The notes under the pieces were generated by a model that did no database searches, had not been told where the DNA came from, and was given only the letters and a program-made list of their open reading frames with translations. Both the position numbers and the translations under genes were made by a program. From Spiribacter salilacus (lineage in GTDB: Bacteria > Pseudomonadota > Gammaproteobacteria > Nitrococcales > Nitrococcaceae): a stretch of 64,000 nt of DNA. The DNA lies in the NCBI RefSeq assembly GCF_009649225.1, contig NZ_WJPP01000004.1, positions 186,001-250,000 of the forward strand, read 5' to 3'. Numbering within the stretch: the stretch's first letter is position 1; every line of letters starts with the position of its first letter. This document shows positions 49,462 to 56,549 of the stretch, in pieces.

Positions 49462-49608
49462 ATGAAAGATTTGGGGTTGTTGTTATTGGGGGTCTGGTTG
49501 ATGGTCAATGGCTTGCAAGACTTGCTGGCATTGGACTTTCGGCATGACGAGGTCATTTTGGCAATTCTGGGGATTGCTGCGGGGGGCTTAATTATCGTTC
49601 GTCGCTAG
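49462..49608 (+). CDS. 48-residue hydrophobic membrane peptide, hypothetical
   Basis: ATG 49462 to TAG 49606-49608 encodes 48 residues with two hydrophobic stretches (LGLLLLGVWLMVNGLQDLLAL and VILAILGIAAGGLIIV) joined by a charged turn (DFRHDE), ending in Arg-Arg. A strong purine-rich site (GGGGAG) lies about 8 bases before the start, which supports translation. The fold resembles a two-helix hairpin with the basic end on the cytoplasmic side. Function unknown; probably co-transcribed with the TerB gene. Confidence 0.65.
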   Translation: MKDLGLLLLGVWLMVNGLQDLLALDFRHDEVILAILGIAAGGLIIVRR

Positions 49609-49644
49609 TAGACGATCGCAAATCGATCGGGTACGCTTCCCCCA

Positions 49645-49674
49645 TTGACCACAATATGTAGTGTTAAGTATTGT
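49645..49674 (+). promoter_or_regulatory. Candidate promoter for nrdJab
   Basis: TTGACC (49645-49650) and TATTGT (49669-49674) are separated by 18 bases, about 50 bases before the nrdJ ATG. The first candidate NrdR box lies between the two hexamers, where bound repressor would block RNA polymerase. Weak -10 match; prediction only. Confidence 0.4.
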
Positions 49675-49694
49675 TAAAAAGTCCTATATTGTGG
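49649..49694 (+). promoter_or_regulatory. Candidate NrdR box pair
   Basis: CCACAATATGTAGTGT (49649-49664) matches 14 of 16 positions of the NrdR consensus as I recall it (ACACWATATATWGTGT). A second, degenerate box at 49679-49694 keeps 9 of 10 bases in its right half (TATATTGTGG). The 30-base offset is close to three helical turns, the spacing typical of NrdR pairs. NrdR is the ATP/dATP-sensing repressor of nucleotide reductase genes. Confidence 0.55.
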
Positions 49695-49722
49695 AAATTG
49701 GCAGAAAAACAAGGAGTACCCG

Positions 49723-51879
49723 ATGACGACCGTTCCACATTTGAGAGCGCTTCCCACAAGCGCTGCAGAGATACCGATACAGCCGGCGTCACAGGATATT
49801 TGGGATAAAAAGTATTGCCTAAAATCCAAGGATGGTGAGCTGGTTGATAAAAGCATTGACGATACCTACCGTCGTGTAGCGCGTGCGCTTGCGGATGTGG
49901 AAGCAGAAGATCAGCGCGAATATTGGTTCGAGCAGTTTGTTTGGGCGTTACGCTTTGGCGCCATCCCAGCAGGCCGAATCACCTCTAATGCGGGTGCGCT
50001 GGCGCACAAGCCTGCCACCTCAACGATCAATTGCACCGTCTCGTCCACGGTGGGCGATTCAATGGACGAAATTTTAGATAAGGTCCACGAGGCAGGCTTA
50101 ACGCTTAAAGCCGGTTGTGGCATCGGCTATGAGTTTTCCACGTTGCGGCCGAAGGGGGCTTACGTCTCTGGCGCGGGTGCTTACACCTCCGGCCCGCTGT
50201 CGTTTATGGATATTTACGACAAAATGTGTTTCACGGTCTCTTCTGCCGGCGGTCGACGCGGCGCGCAGATGGCAACGTTTGATGTGGGTCACCCAGACGT
50301 CCTCGATTTTATTAAGGCAAAACGTGAAGACGGGCGGCTTCGGCAGTTTAATCTCTCGTTGCTGATTACTGATGGCTTCATGCAGGCGGTTGAAGAAGGC
50401 AAAGACTGGCCATTGGCATTCCCAATGAAGCGGGATGAGGCAGAAGCCGATGGCGTCGATCTGAACGATCCAGATCAGGTTCTGTGGCGTGAGTGGCCCA
50501 ATCGTAAAAGCGGTTATGTGACGCGTGAAGATGGCCTTGTGGCCTGTCGTATCTACCGCTGGGTGAAAGCCGAGCGTATTTGGGACATGATCATGACCTC
50601 GACCTACGATTTCGCAGAGCCAGGCTTTGTGTTGATCGATCGGGTTAACGAGATGAATAACAATTGGTTCTGTGAAGAAATTCGCGCAACCAACCCTTGT
50701 GGTGAGCAGCCTTTGCCGCCGTATGGCGCCTGTTTGTTAGGTTCAGTGAATTTAACAAAATTCGTTCGAGATCCTTTTACGGATCGGGCCCATTTCGATT
50801 GGGAAACCTATCGGCGGGTGGTGGCTATCTTTACGCGCATGCTCGATAACGTAGTCGAAATCAACGGCCTGCCCCTTGAGCGCCAGCGTGAAGAGATTCA
50901 CCGCAAGCGTCGTCACGGCATGGGCTTTTTGGGCCTTGGCTCCACAGTCACCATGCTCTGCATGAAGTACGGCGATCCCGAATCGCTGGCATTTACCGAG
51001 CAAGTTTCTCGAGAAATGGCCATTGAGGGATGGCGTGAAGCGCTGCGTCTGGCCGAAGAAAAGGGCCCTGCTCCGATTATGGACGAGGACTTTACGGTAA
51101 CAGAGCACATGCTAGCGTGGCGGCCTGAGCTGACTGATGATGGCTACAAAGTGGGCGATACCGTTAAGGGCCGTGTGCTGTGGGGGCGGTATAGCCGCTA
51201 CATGCAGCGTGTGGCCGAGGTAGAGCCAGAGCTTGTTAATGATTTGGTGGAAAAAGGGGCGCGCTTTACGCATCACACCTCTATTGCACCGACGGGCACC
51301 ATTAGCCTGTCGCTGGCCAATAATGCATCTAATGGTATTGAGCCAAGCTTTGCGCATCACTACTTCCGTAACGTGATTCGTGAAGGGAAGAAGTCAAAAG
51401 AAAAAGTTGATGTCTTTAGTTTTGAGCTGCTCGCGTACCGAACGCTGATTGATGAGGGCGCGCTGCCGAGCACCGACCCAGAAACCCGTAATCTGCCGGA
51501 TTACTTTATTGCGGCCGATGATGTCACGCCGAAGCAGCATGTGGATATTCAGGCCGCAGCACAGAAGTGGATTGACTCGAGTATCTCGAAAACCGCGAAT
51601 GTGCCAACGGACTATCCTTATGAAGACTTTAAAGACATCTACCGCTACGCCTATCAGCAAGGGCTAAAGGGATGCACAACCTTCCGCTTTAACCCTGAGG
51701 CATTCCAGGGCGTGCTAGTGAAAGAATCGGACCTCGAGAATACAACCTATCGGTTTACGCTTGAGGATGGTAAAACCGTAGAGCTCAAGGGCGGCGATGA
51801 GGTGGAGTACGACGGTGAGGTTCACACCGCAGCCAACCTTTATGACGCGCTCAAAGAAGGCTACTACGGCAAGTTTTAA
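49723..51879 (+). CDS. nrdJ: Adenosylcobalamin-dependent ribonucleotide reductase, catalytic part
   Basis: This class II reductase makes deoxyribonucleotides with a cobalamin-generated thiyl radical and needs no oxygen. The 718-residue protein matches the first half of the split Pseudomonas enzyme (NrdJa). Radical and substrate residues: the first redox Cys in TINCTVSSTVGDSMDEI, the thiyl Cys326 in NPCGEQPLPPYGACLLGSVNL, the loop PTGTISLSLANNASNGIEPSF and a C-terminal beta region. AAGGAG precedes the ATG by about 8 bases. Its partner follows after 11 bases. Confidence 0.95.
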   Translation: MTTVPHLRALPTSAAEIPIQPASQDIWDKKYCLKSKDGELVDKSIDDTYRRVARALADVEAEDQREYWFEQFVWALRFGAIPAGRITSNAGALAHKPATSTINCTVSSTVGDSMDEILDKVHEAGLTLKAGCGIGYEFSTLRPKGAYVSGAGAYTSGPLSFMDIYDKMCFTVSSAGGRRGAQMATFDVGHPDVLDFIKAKREDGRLRQFNLSLLITDGFMQAVEEGKDWPLAFPMKRDEAEADGVDLNDPDQVLWREWPNRKSGYVTREDGLVACRIYRWVKAERIWDMIMTSTYDFAEPGFVLIDRVNEMNNNWFCEEIRATNPCGEQPLPPYGACLLGSVNLTKFVRDPFTDRAHFDWETYRRVVAIFTRMLDNVVEINGLPLERQREEIHRKRRHGMGFLGLGSTVTMLCMKYGDPESLAFTEQVSREMAIEGWREALRLAEEKGPAPIMDEDFTVTEHMLAWRPELTDDGYKVGDTVKGRVLWGRYSRYMQRVAEVEPELVNDLVEKGARFTHHTSIAPTGTISLSLANNASNGIEPSFAHHYFRNVIREGKKSKEKVDVFSFELLAYRTLIDEGALPSTDPETRNLPDYFIAADDVTPKQHVDIQAAAQKWIDSSISKTANVPTDYPYEDFKDIYRYAYQQGLKGCTTFRFNPEAFQGVLVKESDLENTTYRFTLEDGKTVELKGGDEVEYDGEVHTAANLYDALKEGYYGKF

Positions 51880-51890
51880 GGATACGAATA

Positions 51891-52580
51891 ATGGCCGTTA
51901 AAATAGAAAGTAAGATTGTGGATTACGCGGTTGCAAAGCCAACTGATCTACCCGCAGCAGACGCGGCTGCCGAGGCAGCTGCTGAGTCAAGTGCTGCCAT
52001 TGAGCATATGCATGAAGAGCTACAGCGTCCGGATCGTCTTGAAGGACAGACCTACAAGATTAAAACTCCGCTGTCTGAACATGCGCTCTATGTCACCGTA
52101 AACGATGTCATCCTCAACGAGGGCACAGAGCATGAGGTGCGGCGTCCTTTTGAGGTGTTCATTAACTCGAAGAACATGGACCATTTTCAGTGGATTGTGG
52201 CGCTAACCCGAATCGTCTCTGCGGTGTTTCGCAAAGGGGGCGATTGCACGTTCCTTGTCGAAGAATTGCGTAGCGTTTTTGACCCGCGAGGTGGATATTT
52301 TAAAAAGGGTGGTCGGTTCATGCCCTCTCTGGTTGCCGAGATCGGGGATGTCCTCGAGCAGCACCTGCGCTCAATTGGGATGCTCGATCAGCTGCCCTTA
52401 GATGAACATCAGCAGCGCTTTATTGAGAGTAAGCGGGCGGAGTTTGAAGAAGCCCAAAATGCCTCGAGCGATGAGTATCCTCCAGGTGCCGAGCTTTGTG
52501 GCAAGTGTCAGACCAAGGCAATGATCATTATGGATGGTTGCCTGACCTGTTTGAGCTGCGGCGAGAGCAAATGCGGCTGA
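51891..52580 (+). CDS. nrdJb: Class II ribonucleotide reductase, C-terminal subunit
   Basis: The 229-residue protein matches NrdJb of Pseudomonas, the separately encoded C-terminal part of class II reductase required with NrdJa for activity. The N-terminal region (about residues 45-150) is beta/alpha with 'VTVNDVIL' and 'PFEVFINSKNMDHFQWIVALTRIVSAVFRKGG' (key FEVFINSKN). The C terminus carries six cysteines (ELCGKCQTKAMIIMDG, then CLTCLSCGESKCG) that include the zinc-binding and redox-relay cysteines. An Ala/Glu-rich linker lies at residues 20-40. Confidence 0.93.
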   Translation: MAVKIESKIVDYAVAKPTDLPAADAAAEAAAESSAAIEHMHEELQRPDRLEGQTYKIKTPLSEHALYVTVNDVILNEGTEHEVRRPFEVFINSKNMDHFQWIVALTRIVSAVFRKGGDCTFLVEELRSVFDPRGGYFKKGGRFMPSLVAEIGDVLEQHLRSIGMLDQLPLDEHQQRFIESKRAEFEEAQNASSDEYPPGAELCGKCQTKAMIIMDGCLTCLSCGESKCG

Positions 52581-52594
52581 TCCGATAAGCGGTA

Positions 52595-52637
52595 GATCGT
52601 TCGAAGGGGCTGCTCTGCTAGCCTCTTCGAATGGATC
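52595..52637 (+). other. Strong inverted repeat covering the pilV start codon
   Basis: TTCGAAGGGGCT (52600-52611) pairs with AGCCTCTTCGAA (52620-52631) over 12 positions with one G-U, loop GCTCTGCT. Flanking GATC on both sides extends the stem after a small bulge. The right arm ends on the A of the pilV ATG (52631). No T-run follows, so it is not a normal terminator, and no ribosome-binding site is visible in front of the ATG. Confidence 0.75.
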
Positions 52638-53011
52638 GCCGCTTTCATTATCTCAACGCCAATCGCGGCGCTTCGCTCATCGAAGTGCTGGTCGCCAGTC
52701 TTTTATTATCAATAGGCCTTGTCAGTTTTGCGCTGGCGCAGTCCACTAGCGTTACACGTAGTGCTGATTCCATTAGCCGTTTTCAGGCCCAATTGCTTGC
52801 TGGTGAGTGGGTTGCGCTGGTGCGCGCACATGCCGATCAGGCCGTGCCGCCAGGTCGTTATGCGAGCTGGCAGGATCAGGTCGAGCAAGTGCTCACAGAA
52901 GGTCAGGGTGAAGTGCTTGCCGGCCCGCAAGGCACTCAGCGGGTGCAAGTGCAGTGGCAACCCAGGCACCGTCAGCAACCCGTTATTTTTGAGCAGATCT
53001 TTTTACCGTGA
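52631..53011 (+). CDS. pilV: Minor type IV prepilin, PilV-like
   Basis: The 126-residue product begins with a 13-residue basic leader and the prepilin peptidase site RG|ASLIEVLVASLLLSIGLVSFALAQ, with Glu at position +5 and a 20-residue hydrophobic helix. The rest is a short globular domain. PilV-type minor pilins prime pilus assembly. Start ATG 52631 is the only candidate that supplies a leader; it is embedded in a hairpin and has no clear Shine-Dalgarno sequence. Its stop overlaps the GTG of pilW (GTGA). Confidence 0.85.
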   Translation: MDRRFHYLNANRGASLIEVLVASLLLSIGLVSFALAQSTSVTRSADSISRFQAQLLAGEWVALVRAHADQAVPPGRYASWQDQVEQVLTEGQGEVLAGPQGTQRVQVQWQPRHRQQPVIFEQIFLP

Positions 53012-53877
53012 ATGCGGGGCGCTATCAGCGGGGGTTCTCTCTGCTTGAGGTGAGCATTGCCAGTGCACTGAGTTTTGTTGTGCTTGCCGTTTCGGTGCAG
53101 TTATTGCTGAGCGTTCAGCAAAATCTGCGCTTAGCCAATGCGCATGCGCGGCTTAATGAAAATGCACGCGCAGCCATTACGTTAATACAAAGTCATATTC
53201 GAGCCGCGGGCAGCCTACCCTGTATTCCAAGCGCCCTAGATAGTTTACTCAGCCAAGCTGATCCTGCAGATTTGCTAGCGATTTCAGCGCCTGAGGGGGT
53301 AACGCCCATACGCGGTGATGTCTTGAGCCTGCAGATTTTTCGCACGTTGCCCGCGGATACGATGCCAGCGTCTGGGGCGATCGCCGTGGCAGCAACGACA
53401 GGTGGGGGTGAATGTGTAATCTTTGAAGCACCGGCTGACTCACAGACACATTCGGTGTTATCAGAGTCACCGTCATTCAGTGTTGCTGAGAACACCCGAT
53501 TTTATTTGGATCAATCAGTGGGGCAATCTGATTTATCCAGTCTTTTTCGGGCTCGCCAATCAAGATCAGGGCAACGAGAAGAACTCGTCGAAGGGGTTTA
53601 TGACTTGCGTATTGCCTATGGGGTCGATCAAACCGGCTCAGGTGCAATGGATGTGTTTTTGGCAGGCAATGAGGTGAGCGATTGGTCGGCGGTGCGTGCG
53701 GTACGTTTGTGGTTGCTGGTAAGCAGTGGCAGTCCGGTTAACGGGTTGGGCGCTTCTGCACAGAATTTAGTCTGGCCCGATGGTGAGCCCGTTGTGTTTG
53801 ATACAGGGGGCAGTGTAACTGACCGGGCTTTATATCAAGTGTTTGCAACCACAGTGGCCATCGAAAGGCAGATGTAA
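53008..53877 (+). CDS. pilW: Minor type IV prepilin, PilW-like
   Basis: The 289-residue product has an 8-residue leader and cleavage site RG|FSLLEVSIASALSFVVLAVSVQLLLS, with Glu +5. The globular part has the PilW-like 'RLNENARAAITLIQSHIRAAGSLPC' segment after the helix, and two further cysteines. Starts at GTG 53008 in overlap with pilV, and its stop overlaps the pilX ATG (TAATG). Role: minor pilin in the priming complex with PilV and PilX. Confidence 0.88.
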   Translation: MNAGRYQRGFSLLEVSIASALSFVVLAVSVQLLLSVQQNLRLANAHARLNENARAAITLIQSHIRAAGSLPCIPSALDSLLSQADPADLLAISAPEGVTPIRGDVLSLQIFRTLPADTMPASGAIAVAATTGGGECVIFEAPADSQTHSVLSESPSFSVAENTRFYLDQSVGQSDLSSLFRARQSRSGQREELVEGVYDLRIAYGVDQTGSGAMDVFLAGNEVSDWSAVRAVRLWLLVSSGSPVNGLGASAQNLVWPDGEPVVFDTGGSVTDRALYQVFATTVAIERQM

Positions 53878-54338
53878 TGCGCGCACAATCGGGATTGGCC
53901 TTGCTCACGATGATCGGCGTTATGCTGGCGCTTTCTTTGTTGACTACAGCGGGGTTTCAGCAGGGCCTGTTTGCGCTGCGACTAGCAGCTAATAGCGCAG
54001 ATCAGGCGATTGCTCGCATGGCCGCGGATTATGCACTACGTGAAGCAGAAAACACCCCTGAAAGTTTGGCTATCGGTGTGCTTGAACCTTCACCCCAACC
54101 AACGGTAACTGAATGGCAACCGATGCTTGAAGCAAACGGCGTAGCCAGTGTACTGCCCGCTTTTTTAGCCGATCGGGCAACCGCTCGGGTTTTAGTCGAA
54201 GCAGTTGAGCAGAGCGAGTTAACGTCGGCCTACCGCATTACCGTATTGGCTCAAACGCATTCGGGTCAGGCTCAGCAAATTGTGCAAATCAATTATTCAG
54301 ATACGGATAATTCCCGATCTTGGCGGCAACTGCGATAG
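53877..54338 (+). CDS. pilX: Minor pilin-like protein, PilX-like
   Basis: The 153-residue product opens MRAQSGLALLTMIGVMLALSLLTTAGF, a short leader and hydrophobic helix after the only Gly. The residue at +5 after that Gly is Thr, not Glu, and there is no Phe at +1. The following 'NSADQAIARMAADYALREAEN' fits the PilX region A-x-x-A-x-x-A-L-x-x-A-E. Identity rests partly on its place behind pilVW. No pilY1, pilE or fimT/U genes follow; the aminotransferase gene starts 27 bases later. Confidence 0.7.
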   Translation: MRAQSGLALLTMIGVMLALSLLTTAGFQQGLFALRLAANSADQAIARMAADYALREAENTPESLAIGVLEPSPQPTVTEWQPMLEANGVASVLPAFLADRATARVLVEAVEQSELTSAYRITVLAQTHSGQAQQIVQINYSDTDNSRSWRQLR

Positions 54339-54365
54339 CATGCGGGTTTAGAGGAGGGCATCGTT

Positions 54366-55226
54366 GTGAGTCGAACGGTTTATGTGAATGGCCAATACCT
54401 GCCGGAGGCCGAAGCCAGTCTGTCTATATTCGATCGTGCGGTGCTGTTTGCAGACGCGGTTTATGAGGTGGCTGCCGTGATCGATGGGGCGCTGGTGGAT
54501 TACCCAGCCCATCAGCAGCGCCTTGCGCGAAGCCTAAAAGAGCTAGGTATACCCCTGCCTGTCGATCCCGATGCCTTGTTGGATATTCATCACGAATTGC
54601 TCAGAAAAAACGCATTAACCGAAGGTTTGATTTATCTGCAAGTATCTCGCGGGTGTGCGGATCGTAATTTCTTAATGCCACACAAGGCAACGCCGTCTTT
54701 AGTGCTGTTTACTCAAGCTATGCCTTTGCTGGACACCGTGGCAGCAACCAACGGGCTTCGCGTTATTTCTCGGCCGGATATGCGCTGGGGAAGGCGCGAT
54801 ATTAAAACCACGCAGCTATTGTTTGCCTCGATGATGAAAACCGAGGCGGTTGCAGCGGGGGTTGATGATGTGTGGTTGCATGAACAGGGTATGGTAACGG
54901 AGGCCAGTTCTTCCAACGCGCATATTATTAACGATGCCGGGGTGTTGGTAACACGCCCTTTGTCTAATGAGATTTTGCATGGCATTACGCGCGCCGCCGT
55001 TTTAGATTATGCCGCTGAATCAGGCATGCAGGTGGAGCAGCGAACATTTAGCTTAGAAGAGGCCAAGACGGCGCGAGAGGCGTTTATAACCAGTGCCACC
55101 GCGTTTGTGACACCGGTTGTAGAGATCGATGGCGTTGCGATTGGAACCGGTCGGCCAGGCCCGGCTACACAACGCCTTCGCGAGCTTTATATTTTAAGGA
55201 GCCGATCCACCCATGGCGGCCTCTAG
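54366..55226 (+). CDS. dat: D-amino-acid aminotransferase
   Basis: A fold-type IV PLP aminotransferase of 286 residues that interconverts D-amino acids and keto acids, for example D-alanine and D-glutamate for peptidoglycan. Lys147 in RRDIKTTQLLFASMMKTEA is the Schiff-base lysine. VYVNGQYLPEAEASLSIFDRAVLFADAVYE and EASSSNAHII are family motifs, and the pattern fits D-alanine aminotransferase more than IlvE. GTG start with GGAGG upstream. The 3' end overlaps dsbG by 33 bases, the longest convergent overlap in the window. Confidence 0.88.
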   Translation: MSRTVYVNGQYLPEAEASLSIFDRAVLFADAVYEVAAVIDGALVDYPAHQQRLARSLKELGIPLPVDPDALLDIHHELLRKNALTEGLIYLQVSRGCADRNFLMPHKATPSLVLFTQAMPLLDTVAATNGLRVISRPDMRWGRRDIKTTQLLFASMMKTEAVAAGVDDVWLHEQGMVTEASSSNAHIINDAGVLVTRPLSNEILHGITRAAVLDYAAESGMQVEQRTFSLEEAKTAREAFITSATAFVTPVVEIDGVAIGTGRPGPATQRLRELYILRSRSTHGGL

Positions 55227-55946
55227 CGTTTCATCCTGAGGCAATCCACGTACCACTCGAATATCGCCCTCTGCATCGCGATAATAAACCGATGGGGTGC
55301 CGGATAAACCCAACTGCGCCATTAATTGGTTGTTAGACTGAACCGCTTGAAGATCTGCCTCTTGTAGACCGGCCCGAGGTGTTATGCCGCCTTGGTCAAA
55401 ACTCTCTTCATGAGCCGCCATCGCTTCAGCAGGGTTTTCTGCACTCAGCAGGGTGGCCGATTTTGGCAAGCTATCCTCACGGAGTACGCCAACCATAATA
55501 TGACGAATCTGTACCGTGCCAGCCTCTACCCAATCGCGAGAGGCATGATAAAAACGAGAGCAAAACGGGCAGTTTGGATCCATAAACGCATACACAATAT
55601 GCTCAGCGTCGTCTGCTCCATCAATAATCCAATTCGCTTGCTCCAGCGCTTCCCACTCCGTTTCCGGGCGTGGTGCATTGGCAGCGGCCTCTAAAATGGG
55701 CTGCGTGAGATTTTGGCCCTCTGCATCAAGTAGCGTTCCAACCAAAACATGCTCACCGTCAGCGGTAACGTAGGCCGCCATGGGTTGGCCTTGAAAGCTT
55801 AGGGTGTAGCCGCTGAGCCCTGCCGGCGCGTCAAAGGCTTCGCCAACCGTGGCGCCGCGCTCTTCAAGCGCCTGAATGGCCTCGGGCTGTGCCAGAGCGA
55901 TGCCGGCATTTAACAGCGCGGCAAGAAACAAAATGCGTAAGGTCAT
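55194..55946 (-). CDS. dsbG: Periplasmic disulfide isomerase, DsbG/DsbC family
   Basis: Start 55946 gives 250 residues with a signal peptide (LRILFLAALLNAGIALAQ). The N-terminal dimerisation domain (about residues 21-85) and linker helix lead to a thioredoxin domain with active site FMDPNCPFCSRF (Cys126, Cys129) and cis-Pro loop LSGTPSVYY. The MDPNCPxC context is that of DsbG. It corrects or protects cysteines of exported proteins. The electron donor (DsbD) is not in the window. Confidence 0.92.
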   Translation of the reverse strand: MTLRILFLAALLNAGIALAQPEAIQALEERGATVGEAFDAPAGLSGYTLSFQGQPMAAYVTADGEHVLVGTLLDAEGQNLTQPILEAAANAPRPETEWEALEQANWIIDGADDAEHIVYAFMDPNCPFCSRFYHASRDWVEAGTVQIRHIMVGVLREDSLPKSATLLSAENPAEAMAAHEESFDQGGITPRAGLQEADLQAVQSNNQLMAQLGLSGTPSVYYRDAEGDIRVVRGLPQDETLEAAMGGSAP

Positions 55947-56017
55947 GGTGCTATCCAGTGTTAACAAATTGATGTGGCTTTGGAGCATTAAGTAGGCCAT
56001 TGAGTTCGCTAAGATGC

Positions 56018-56055
56018 AAAAAAAAACCCGGCTCACCATGCGAGGGGCCGGGTTT
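56018..56055 (-). terminator. Rho-independent terminator of the hip operon
   Basis: Read on the minus strand, a nine-base-pair stem (AAACCCGGC / GCCGGGTTT, 56024-56055, 14-base loop) is followed by an unbroken run of nine T. It begins about 30 bases after the HiPIP stop and ends before dsbG, so it closes the SQR-HiPIP transcript. This is the clearest intrinsic terminator in the window. Confidence 0.88.
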
Positions 56056-56086
56056 GATAAGCGCTTTACTAAGCGCGATCAGTGCA

Positions 56087-56425
56087 TTAGCTAGGCATGG
56101 GGACCCATGCGCTGCACCAGCCGCCATCGGCTACCAGCTTGCCTGGGAATGCCGTGCAACCGCCCCAGTTTGGGGTGTCATTTTCAAGGTAGAGCCGGCA
56201 GTTGCCACAAATTGCACCTTCGGTACGCATCTCATCGCGATCGGCCGCATCGTGAACGTAGTTCAGGGCAATGGCCTGAGGATCATTTTCGTCAAGCTCA
56301 GGCATTTCCTGCGCTAAAACGTTAGAACCCCGCACACTGACGTAGGCCAGCGGTGCTGCGGCAATACCGAGCAATGCTCCGCGAAGCAAACGGCGACGAT
56401 CGTTGTTGAACTGTTGGTCAGTCAT
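56087..56425 (-). CDS. hip: High-potential iron-sulfur protein (HiPIP) with Tat signal
   Basis: A 112-residue precursor of a periplasmic [4Fe-4S] electron carrier. The Tat signal has NNDRRRLLRGALLGIAAAPLAYV. The mature domain has four cluster cysteines at residues 73, 76, 90 and 104 (CGNC, WGGC, GGWCSAW), in the usual C-x2-C-x13-C-x13-C spacing. HiPIPs of purple and sulfur bacteria carry electrons to reaction centres or terminal oxidases. AGGGGA is a strong ribosome site before the ATG. The 124-base gap to the upstream gene has room for a second promoter, but I see no convincing one. Confidence 0.95.
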   Translation of the reverse strand: MTDQQFNNDRRRLLRGALLGIAAAPLAYVSVRGSNVLAQEMPELDENDPQAIALNYVHDAADRDEMRTEGAICGNCRLYLENDTPNWGGCTAFPGKLVADGGWCSAWVPMPS

Positions 56426-56549
56426 AGTCTTCCCCTAAATGGTTATGGAAACTTAAATTAAAAACGTTGCAATCTTTGAGCGCAGGTTACCGTTGAAAGT
56501 TGCATTGGAAAAGCATTGCTAGCCATAACCTTGATCCTGAGCAATTGTA

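Noticed and set aside
49609-49722. Possible cobalamin riboswitch before the B12-dependent reductase
   Set aside because: The gap is 114 bases, much shorter than the ~200-base element, and I see no B12-box-like sequence. NrdR-type boxes explain the site better.
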